The notes below the pieces were generated by a model that ran no database searches, was not told the DNA's origin, and saw only the letters and a program-made list of their open reading frames with translations. Position numbers and translations under genes: made by a program. Positions 1-5,236 of a DNA stretch of 5,236 nucleotides are shown here, piece by piece (the first letter of the stretch is position 1; each line of letters opens with the position of its first letter). This stretch comes from an uncultured Lachnospiraceae bacterium (lineage in GTDB: Bacteria > Bacillota > Clostridia > Lachnospirales > Lachnospiraceae). Where the stretch lies: positions 1-5,236 of the forward strand of contig CAJOPP010000326.1 in NCBI GenBank assembly GCA_905236365.1. The letters are read 5' to 3'.

Positions 1-2410
1 CCCCAAAGACAGGAAAATAAAACTTTGTAGCTATAATGTTATGATAGATAAGTCGAAGTCCTACTCCCTGAATAACAAGACTGATTATGATGCCTATGAT
101 ATTCGCTAAAATGGTAGTAATCACTCCTTCTAACATCGTTATGCGAAATAACTGTGATTTAGAAACTCCAATTACACGAAGCTGTGCAAATTCCTTTTTT
201 CGCATATGTATATTACTTGCTGTGGTGTTCATGACATTAAAGCTTGTAAGTGCCACAAAAAAAGCAATGACTAACATAACTCCTAAGAAGATTCCATACG
301 CACTTTCTTTTATCCGTAACAATTCAATATAAAAAAATCTGTCATAATAAGACATATCCGAATCCTGATATGCATTTATCTTATTTTCATAATCTTTTAC
401 AGATAAATGTTTGCAGTGATATTGCATACCCAATATGTCATCTTCTGTCATACCCGTCTCCACAAAATACCGGTTCAATGGTAATACAAACATAGGTTCA
501 TCATTGAATTCGTTTAAATTCAGATCGTGCTCTGCAATTCCCTCAATGACATACGTTTTAACACACCCTTGCTCAATCAGGTCATTATAAATCTGATTTG
601 CCAAATCTGTTTTTCCTTCATAATATTGTTTCATAGACGTCATTTTGAGTTCATCTACCACATCCTCCTCACTATCCGGATTCGGAACGGTTGTTGTTTG
701 TTCTACACATTCCCTTTTTAATTTTGCCACTGCTTCTTCATACCGTTCGTGATATTGTTTTATATCCACAAAAGTGACCGTATCCCCCACTTTATAATCA
801 GTATATTCCTGATAGGTATAATGGTTTTGATTCAATTCAAACCCCATCTCCATATCATCAAAAATACTGTCAACCAATTCATCCGGTTCTGTTATTCCAC
901 CATTGATCAAAAGAATCCCATTTTCACTTAAATCTAACGTCCCCTCCTTCAATACCGATTTATACCTGTTATAATCCTCCTCATCACATCCTTTTAACAA
1001 AATAGATGAAAGATTACGATCATGACTTTCCAACAAACGTTGCCCATCTTCAACCTTTCCATCCTCAATCAGTTTCCGGTAAAAATTCTCTTCAATCTTT
1101 GCCAAGCTCTCACAACTTCCGTCAAACTCTTCTTTTTCACTATCCGAAAGACTATGCATCCACCACCACCAACCTTCATACTCAACCTTATCATGCTGAT
1201 GAAATGCTCTCCAATCAACCAGCAACATATTATCAAGATATAATGGAGATGCATGTTTTATACCTTTTACCTCTGTCACATCTTGCATCATCTCGATGCT
1301 CGGAAGCTCACTTTGCCGTTCTTCTAGCGTCAGTTCACTATCCGGATATCCCATATAAACAAGCGGATAATATCCAAACAGCTCATCCAGATTCACAAAT
1401 ACATGATTGACGGTACTGAACACTCCAATACAGGTTATCGTAGCCCCAATTCCAATCCCCATTGACCAGATGGTCTTACGAAAACGTCCGGGATTACGCA
1501 TAACATTCTTATATGCATAGTCTCCCTCCAATCCAAACAATTTTCCAAACACACTTTTTTTTCTCAGCTTAATCTTTTCCTTTCGGATCCGGTACTCTCC
1601 CCGTATCGCACTGACCGGCGACATATTTTTTATTACTTTGCAGTTATCCGCCATTACAAAATACAGATCAAACAAAAAAGCTGCAAACACTGGAATAGTT
1701 GTAATACCATGAAATTCAATTGGAATATTAAGATAATATCCTGCAATTTTACAGAGCAATAGTCCAAGTGGAATTCCCAAAATATTACCGGTGAGTTCCA
1801 TGATCATGCCTTCAAGATAAATAATCGATTTTAATTGCCCCACTGATGCCCCAATGCATCGCAGATTACCATAATCCTTAATCTGTTCAAAAAGAGAGAG
1901 CTGTATCGTATTGCTGACAATTCCAATTCCAAAAATAGCAAAAATATATGCAACCAATATTGTACTTACCAATGTCAGAAAGATCAGGTTTGCATGATCG
2001 CCTTGAAAGTACGCTTCCTGCAATGACTGATTGATTGTTCCCTCTACCTCATATGTATTGCATAACTTTTGAAAAATAGCATCCATCCGGTATGGCTGAA
2101 CCGTATTCACATACGTCACAGAAATTGCATTCCCATCTATTTCATTATAATATAGCCCCACATAAGCACTTTTTACATTTTCATCATCTAAAATCCTCTC
2201 TGTTTTCTCCGTATCCCCTTCCGTAAATAAAATCAATTCATAATCCTGTTCCTTTCGCAGATCTGTGCGCAGTTTCAAAATATAACACCATCCCAGATTC
2301 AACAATGCATAAAGCACCATAGTTGCTAATGCAACACCCATGGCTGTTATAATAAAACGCCGTTTATTCAATTTCAGATATCGAAAGGATAAAAGTTTAT
2401 AGTCTGTCAT
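1..2410 (-). CDS. FtsX/MacB-family ABC transporter permease, second gene of the tandem pair, 3' end outside the window
   Basis: Reading leftward from the ATG at 2410, the frame stays open for 803 codons to the window edge with no stop or frameshift. The protein is a diverged paralogue of its upstream neighbour, with the same plan. TM segments lie near 20-42, 141-165, 208-226, 238-256, 313-333, 703-725 and 758-782; TM8 is cut at the edge. By alignment (its TKFYFPVFG matches AKFYFPIWG of the neighbour) about 36 C-terminal residues are missing. FtsX signatures are EQIKDYGNLRCIGAS (175-189) and RKKEFAQLRVIGVSKSQL (737-754). The first 60 residues are about 60% identical by eye; the large extracellular domain (about 334-702) is much less alike. 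That domain carries a run of four tryptophans (414-417) and five cysteines (433, 475, 568, 616, 666), where the neighbour has one. The gene starts 3 nt after the upstream stop, so the two are co-transcribed. It may form a heterodimer with its neighbour (inference). No ATPase domain is present. Confidence 0.92.
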   Translation of the reverse strand, partial: MTDYKLLSFRYLKLNKRRFIITAMGVALATMVLYALLNLGWCYILKLRTDLRKEQDYELILFTEGDTEKTERILDDENVKSAYVGLYYNEIDGNAISVTYVNTVQPYRMDAIFQKLCNTYEVEGTINQSLQEAYFQGDHANLIFLTLVSTILVAYIFAIFGIGIVSNTIQLSLFEQIKDYGNLRCIGASVGQLKSIIYLEGMIMELTGNILGIPLGLLLCKIAGYYLNIPIEFHGITTIPVFAAFLFDLYFVMADNCKVIKNMSPVSAIRGEYRIRKEKIKLRKKSVFGKLFGLEGDYAYKNVMRNPGRFRKTIWSMGIGIGATITCIGVFSTVNHVFVNLDELFGYYPLVYMGYPDSELTLEERQSELPSIEMMQDVTEVKGIKHASPLYLDNMLLVDWRAFHQHDKVEYEGWWWWMHSLSDSEKEEFDGSCESLAKIEENFYRKLIEDGKVEDGQRLLESHDRNLSSILLKGCDEEDYNRYKSVLKEGTLDLSENGILLINGGITEPDELVDSIFDDMEMGFELNQNHYTYQEYTDYKVGDTVTFVDIKQYHERYEEAVAKLKRECVEQTTTVPNPDSEEDVVDELKMTSMKQYYEGKTDLANQIYNDLIEQGCVKTYVIEGIAEHDLNLNEFNDEPMFVLPLNRYFVETGMTEDDILGMQYHCKHLSVKDYENKINAYQDSDMSYYDRFFYIELLRIKESAYGIFLGVMLVIAFFVALTSFNVMNTTASNIHMRKKEFAQLRVIGVSKSQLFRITMLEGVITTILANIIGIIISLVIQGVGLRLIYHNIIATKFYFPVFG

Positions 2411-2413
2411 TCG

Positions 2414-4915
2414 TTATTCTCCTCCAGCGGCAAGATTTTCCGCCATATTCAATTTTAAATTTCGCAGTGGCAGATAAACGGCTCCACATAAGATTATTGC
2501 AGACACAATAAAGCTTAACAGTACTCCCCAAATCGGAAAATAGAATTTTGCAGCAAAGTATTCCTTATATAATGGAGAAAACGCAATTACATGTATTCCT
2601 GCTCCAATCGCAACGCCCACGAGATTGGCCGCTGCTGTAATCAGAATTCCCTCTAGCATGAGCATGCGCCTCAACTGCCTTGCTGACACTCCAACCACTC
2701 GCAATTGTGCAAACTCCTTTTTTCTTAAATGCAAATTGCTGGCCGTTGTGTTAATAATATTAAAGGTGCTCATCAGTACAATAAACCCAATCACAGGAAG
2801 TACTTCATAAAACACAGCCTTTATCTCATCATACTTTGTTAACAACTCAATATAGGGTGAAGTGCTCATTGTTAAGTATTCTGAAATTAAATCATATCCG
2901 TATTTTTTCTCCAAAACATGATATAACCGTTTAGGAACACCCTTTCGAAAATGATATTTCATTCCTATAAGCATTGTGTCATCGGTTCCAGTGTTTTGAT
3001 AATAATGTTCTAATGGCATAATAAACCGGGGACCATATTGAAATGAATCATACATATTGACATCATCCTTTACAATTCCCTCAATCGTATAAGTCTTATA
3101 TGCATCTTCTGCAATCAACTTACTAATCACCAGTCCCGGAAGCTCTCTTCGATATTCTTCCTTAAGTTTCTGTTCCATTACTTGTTCCATTTTCTGTTCG
3201 AAACCCATCTCCCCTTCATTTTGAATCTTTTCTTTCTTACTCTCCTTCTCTATTTCTTCTTCATACCGCTTATCAAACTCACCCACTTCTTTTTCAAATA
3301 ACGTTCGATATCGCTCCATGTCAATCAACTCAATAGTATCTCCCACATGATAGTCCGTATAAGTTACTTCCCGATAGTCCTCTTTATTGTAAATATTGTA
3401 AAATTCATTAATACCGATAATTCTGCCATTCTTTTGATTCTTTATTTCAATGCCACCATTGATCAAAACAATTCCATTCTCGCTGACATCCAAAGTTCCT
3501 TCGACTAACTCGTTTTCAAACCGCTTATAGTCTTCTTTATCATATCCTGTAAAGCCTATACTACGCACATCCAATTCCGACAAAAGCTGCCCGTCTTCCA
3601 TGGTATCCATACCTTTCTCCATTCGTTCTGCAGCCATTTTCTTTTGTTTTCCCTTATAAGTATCCTTCTCAAACGAAGCAGTCCAATGTTTATAGTAATC
3701 CTCATAATTCACTAACAGCATGGGCATGGAATAAACTCCTTTGGCACACTCTACCTCATCCAAATCGGTTATCGTCTGTAAAAAATCAGTAGAGGGCAAC
3801 TTACTCTGCACCTCATCCATTGTATTGATCAGTATATTCCCACTACTTACAAAATAAAGCGGATAATACTTATACAATACATCCTGATTCTGCATTACAT
3901 TCTGAAACGTACTAAAAAATCCTATACTTGTTATTGTTGCCGCAACTCCAATCCCTATTGAACCAATCGTCTTAAAAAAACGCATTGGATTTCGCATAAT
4001 ATTTTTATACGCATACTCCCCTTCCACGCCCAGCAGTTTACCAATCAGTCTGGAACTTCTCCATTTTATTTTTTCCTTACGTATTCTGTACTCTCCTCTG
4101 ATTGCACTAACCGGTGTCATATGTACAATAACCTTACAACTTTCCTCCATTGCAAAGAACAGATCAAATAAAAATGCCACCAGAATCGGTATTACCGGCA
4201 ATAACCGAAAAGTCACTTTCTGCTGCAGTGCACAACCAATCAACATACTAATGGGTAACCCAATAAAGACTCCCAATATATTTCCACTTACCTCTAATAT
4301 GAACCCTTCCAGATAAACAATGGATTTCAGCTGCCTTTTCGATGCTCCGATGCATCTCAGATTTCCATAATCCTTAATCTGTTCCAATGTAGACATCTGT
4401 ATGGAATTACGCACAATTCCAATTCCAAAAATAGCAAAAATATACGATATTAGTAATATGGATAAAAAACCGATATAAATTAGATTCACCTGATCATCTC
4501 CCTGCAAATATGCAATCTGAAGGGGAATATTGGTAACACCATCCACACCGTATTTCTCTTTCATTTCACGAAATACAGTATCCATCCGATATGGATTGAC
4601 TGTATTAATATAAATTGCATTTTCATACCGGACATTCTGATTCGTTCTGCCATCATAATAGGGTCCAATGTAAGCACGTTTAACACGTTTATCTTCTCTA
4701 ATCTGTTCGACCTGCTCTGTTGTCTCGGCAAAAAGAACAATTTCATAATCCGTATCTTTACGGATTGCTTCCCGATAATCCAGCAACAGATTCCACCCCA
4801 GGTTCAGCAAGACATATAACACTGCAGTTGCTACTGCCACACCTATAATCGTTATGATACTTCGACGTTGATTAATTTTTAAATAACGCAATGCCAGCTG
4901 TTTATAATGTTCCAT
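2414..4915 (-). CDS. FtsX/MacB-family ABC transporter permease, complete, first gene of a tandem pair
   Basis: This is an 833-residue membrane permease of an ABC transporter, with no Walker motifs, so it needs a separate ATPase. Hydrophobic segments lie near residues 20-42, 143-168, 210-228, 238-256, 314-335, 703-722, 754-778 and 794-816, giving eight predicted TM helices. Between TM1 and TM2 is an extracellular domain of about 100 residues; between TM5 and TM6 one of about 365. The FtsX signature occurs twice: EQIKDYGNLRCIGAS (179-192) after TM2, and RKKEFAQLRVVGVSARQL (731-748) after TM6. This shows the internally duplicated FtsX plan. Residues 535-592 are strongly charged and Glu/Lys-rich, probably helical or coiled coil. 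I chose the ATG at 4915 because AAGGAGA sits 6-7 nt upstream and the N-terminus then aligns exactly with the downstream paralogue (MEHYK versus MTDYK). A GTG at 4921 would abut the ribosome binding site. The substrate is unknown. Antimicrobial-peptide resistance, lipid or lipoprotein handling, and peptide export are all possible for this family. Confidence 0.93.
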   Translation of the reverse strand: MEHYKQLALRYLKINQRRSIITIIGVAVATAVLYVLLNLGWNLLLDYREAIRKDTDYEIVLFAETTEQVEQIREDKRVKRAYIGPYYDGRTNQNVRYENAIYINTVNPYRMDTVFREMKEKYGVDGVTNIPLQIAYLQGDDQVNLIYIGFLSILLISYIFAIFGIGIVRNSIQMSTLEQIKDYGNLRCIGASKRQLKSIVYLEGFILEVSGNILGVFIGLPISMLIGCALQQKVTFRLLPVIPILVAFLFDLFFAMEESCKVIVHMTPVSAIRGEYRIRKEKIKWRSSRLIGKLLGVEGEYAYKNIMRNPMRFFKTIGSIGIGVAATITSIGFFSTFQNVMQNQDVLYKYYPLYFVSSGNILINTMDEVQSKLPSTDFLQTITDLDEVECAKGVYSMPMLLVNYEDYYKHWTASFEKDTYKGKQKKMAAERMEKGMDTMEDGQLLSELDVRSIGFTGYDKEDYKRFENELVEGTLDVSENGIVLINGGIEIKNQKNGRIIGINEFYNIYNKEDYREVTYTDYHVGDTIELIDMERYRTLFEKEVGEFDKRYEEEIEKESKKEKIQNEGEMGFEQKMEQVMEQKLKEEYRRELPGLVISKLIAEDAYKTYTIEGIVKDDVNMYDSFQYGPRFIMPLEHYYQNTGTDDTMLIGMKYHFRKGVPKRLYHVLEKKYGYDLISEYLTMSTSPYIELLTKYDEIKAVFYEVLPVIGFIVLMSTFNIINTTASNLHLRKKEFAQLRVVGVSARQLRRMLMLEGILITAAANLVGVAIGAGIHVIAFSPLYKEYFAAKFYFPIWGVLLSFIVSAIILCGAVYLPLRNLKLNMAENLAAGGE
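2419..2425 (-). promoter_or_regulatory. Ribosome binding site of the second permease, inside the end of the first gene
   Basis: The minus strand reads GGAGGAG here, with 8 nt to the ATG at 2410. The same bases encode the final Gly-Gly-Glu of the first permease, whose TAA stop occupies 2416-2414. Ribosomes finishing the first gene therefore uncover or re-use this site, which suggests translational coupling and near-equal production of the two permeases (inference). Confidence 0.85.
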
Positions 4916-4921
4916 TTTCAC

Positions 4922-4928
4922 TCTCCTT
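4922..4928 (-). promoter_or_regulatory. Ribosome binding site of the first permease gene
   Basis: The minus strand reads AAGGAGA here, a strong match to the anti-16S sequence. The core AGGAG (4927-4923) lies 7 nt before the ATG at 4915, an ideal spacing. The alternative GTG at 4921 directly abuts the site, so this element decides the start codon in favour of 4915. Confidence 0.85.
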
Positions 4929-5003
4929 CTATACCGAACAGATTGCCTTGTTTCTTTCGCTTCATTTCAATTCCAGACAGTATTAACCAATCATCACATC
5001 ATT

Positions 5004-5009
5004 ATTATA
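5004..5009 (-). promoter_or_regulatory. -10 element (TATAAT) of the permease operon promoter
   Basis: A perfect TATAAT on the minus strand sits in a stretch with almost no G or C (5001-5020 has none). Transcription would begin near 4997, giving a leader of about 80 nt before the ATG at 4915. At 16-19 bp spacing the -35 positions read CTAAAT, ACTAAA, CACTAA or TCACTA, none close to TTGACA. The promoter therefore looks weak by itself and activator-dependent. Spacing and start site are inferred. Confidence 0.6.
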
Positions 5010-5020
5010 TTAAATTAAAA

Positions 5021-5034
5021 TTACAATTTAGTGA
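5021..5034 (-). promoter_or_regulatory. Proximal candidate regulator box, replacing the -35 region
   Basis: The plus strand reads TTACAATTTAGTGA (minus strand TCACTAAATTGTAA). It matches the second box at 5044-5057 at 12 of 14 positions, in the same orientation and 23 bp away. It spans roughly -24 to -37 from the inferred transcription start, exactly where a -35 hexamer is missing. From memory, BceR-like response regulators of Firmicutes bind an inverted repeat close to TNACA-N4-TGTAA; this box matches it with one mismatch. The regulator identity is inference, since no regulator gene is in the window. Confidence 0.5.
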
Positions 5035-5043
5035 CATTTTCTC

Positions 5044-5057
5044 TTACAATTTCGTAA
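5044..5057 (-). promoter_or_regulatory. Distal candidate regulator box, inverted repeat
   Basis: The plus strand reads TTACAATTTCGTAA. With the flanking bases (5043-5058) it forms a 5-bp inverted repeat, CTTAC-N6-GTAAG. It repeats the proximal box with a 23-bp period, so two protein dimers would bind about two helical turns apart, at roughly -47 to -60. A site just upstream of a promoter lacking a -35 fits an OmpR-type activator. The small stem is too short to be a convincing terminator. Confidence 0.5.
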
Positions 5058-5113
5058 GATAACGTAACCGTTCAGTTAGCATCCCTCATTAACTACGCGA
5101 TGCGTACAAAATT

Positions 5114-5135
5114 CAAGACTCGCTCGCGAGTCTTG
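5114..5135 (-). terminator. Perfect 9-bp hairpin, possible terminator of an upstream minus-strand gene
   Basis: CAAGACTCG and CGAGTCTTG flank a 4-nt loop, so the stem is perfect and GC-rich. On the minus strand it is followed by AATTTTGTACG, a short and imperfect T run. On the plus strand no T run follows. If it terminates anything, it would be a gene entering from the right on the minus strand, and it would insulate the permease promoter from that gene. The weak T tract keeps this uncertain. Confidence 0.35.
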
Positions 5136-5188
5136 GCGCGGGATTTGCGTTAGCTATGCTGACATATTTCATATGCAAATCCCTGCGC
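5136..5188. repeat. Long inverted repeat with GGGATTTGC/GCAAATCCC arms
   Basis: GGGATTTGC (5140-5148) is the exact reverse complement of GCAAATCCC (5175-5183), enclosing 26 nt. The pairing continues outward with GCGC (5136-5139) against GCGC (5185-5188) if the T at 5184 bulges out, making a stem of up to 13 bp. It abuts the 9-bp hairpin at 5114-5135 with no gap. Neither strand has a T tract directly after it. It may be a structured RNA arm or part of a repeat element; no function is assigned. Confidence 0.5.
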
Positions 5189-5206
5189 ATCCTCGCGGAG
5201 CGTATA

Positions 5207-5236
5207 TCTCAGACGGAGATTGAACCCCGCCTGAGA
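5207..5236. repeat. Inverted repeat at the right edge of the window
   Basis: TCTCAGACGG (5207-5216) pairs with CCGCCTGAGA (5227-5236) with a single A-C mismatch, around a 10-nt loop. The right arm ends exactly at the window edge, so the stem could be longer or belong to a bigger structure. It continues the series of hairpins to its left. Confidence 0.4.

Larger units (their letters stand above)
5061..5236. repeat. Hairpin-dense, GC-richer intergenic segment, possible dispersed repeat element
   Basis: This segment differs from the rest of the window: 51% GC (75 of 146 bases in 5091-5236) against 17% in 4981-5040 and about 32-42% in coding lines I counted. It holds a series of inverted repeats: AGTTA/TAACT (5074-5078 and 5090-5094), TACGC/GCGTA (5094-5098 and 5102-5106), a 9-bp stem (5114-5135), a 9-bp stem extending to 13 bp (5136-5188), and a 10-bp stem with one mismatch (5207-5236). 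Short frames are open on both strands, but none has a suitable ribosome binding site. I see no gene here. It could be the end of an upstream operon, a structured RNA, or one copy of a dispersed intergenic repeat; the right boundary is not visible. Confidence 0.4.

Noticed and set aside
87..332. Plus-strand open frame resembling another at 2625-2810 (both contain CANSFF and LLAVV)
   Set aside because: Both lie antisense to the same conserved C-terminal FtsX signature (NTTASN...RKKEFAQLR) of the two permeases. Their likeness is a mirror of the paralogy, not a conserved small protein family. No ribosome binding sites were seen.
1006..1410. Plus-strand open frame of 134 codons and overlapping shorter frames
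   Set aside because: They lie entirely inside the continuous minus-strand permease frame, have His/Pro/Ser-rich low-complexity translations, and lack any recognisable domain.
1..2410. Possibility that the second permease is a frameshifted pseudogene
   Set aside because: I read every codon from the ATG at 2410 to the window edge and found no stop. The frame ends in register at the conserved FYFP motif, so the gene is merely cut by the window.
4919..4921. GTG as the start codon of the first permease
   Set aside because: It directly abuts the ribosome binding site. The ATG six bases further on has ideal spacing and aligns with the paralogue.
5113..5190. Minus-strand 25-codon frame starting at the ATG at 5190
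   Set aside because: The only purine-rich stretch (GAGG) touches the ATG, too close for initiation, and the frame overlaps two hairpins. It may nevertheless be annotated in related genomes as a small hypothetical protein.
5216..5226. GGTTCAATCTC on the minus strand, resembling a tRNA T-arm
   Set aside because: No acceptor, D or anticodon arms can be placed around it. It lies in the loop and one arm of a different hairpin.
5093..5236. Plus-strand open frame running off the right edge, with an ATG at 5156
   Set aside because: It has no ribosome binding site, runs through perfect hairpins, and competes with open frames on the other strand. It is better explained by GC-rich repeat sequence.

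Overview
The window reads as low-GC, Gram-positive (Firmicutes/Clostridia-like) DNA. The evidence is an AT-rich coding style (about 32-42% GC in lines I counted by hand), strong GGAGG-type ribosome binding sites, and membrane proteins of the kind common in gut Clostridia. A gut Lachnospiraceae origin is my best guess from overall style, not something the sequence proves.

The layout is simple and everything recognisable is on the minus strand. From right to left: (1) 5061-5236 is a GC-richer (about 51% by hand count) non-coding stretch packed with inverted repeats, which may be the terminator zone of an upstream unit and/or a dispersed intergenic repeat. (2) 4981-5060 is a very AT-rich promoter region with a perfect TATAAT but no recognisable -35. 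In place of the -35, and again 23 bp upstream, sit two copies of a 14-bp TTACAATTT-N-GT-N-A box that looks like a response-regulator operator. (3) 2414-4915 encodes a complete 833-residue FtsX/MacB-type ABC transporter permease. (4) 1-2410 encodes a second permease, a diverged tandem paralogue of the first, which is open for 803 codons and cut by the left edge of the window about 36 residues before its expected end.

The second permease begins 3 nt after the stop codon of the first, and its ribosome binding site lies inside the last codons of the first. The two are therefore almost certainly co-transcribed and probably translationally coupled. Both share one plan: TM1, a roughly 100-residue extracellular domain, TM2-4, TM5, a large roughly 360-residue extracellular domain, then TM6-8, with the FtsX signature repeated after TM2 and TM6. 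Neither has an ATPase domain and no ATPase gene lies in the window, so the ATP-binding partner must be encoded elsewhere, most likely just beyond the left edge. A working picture is a two-permease ABC system, possibly heterodimeric, under activator control. The substrate cannot be read from the sequence. No plus-strand gene, RNA gene, insertion sequence or CRISPR array is supported.
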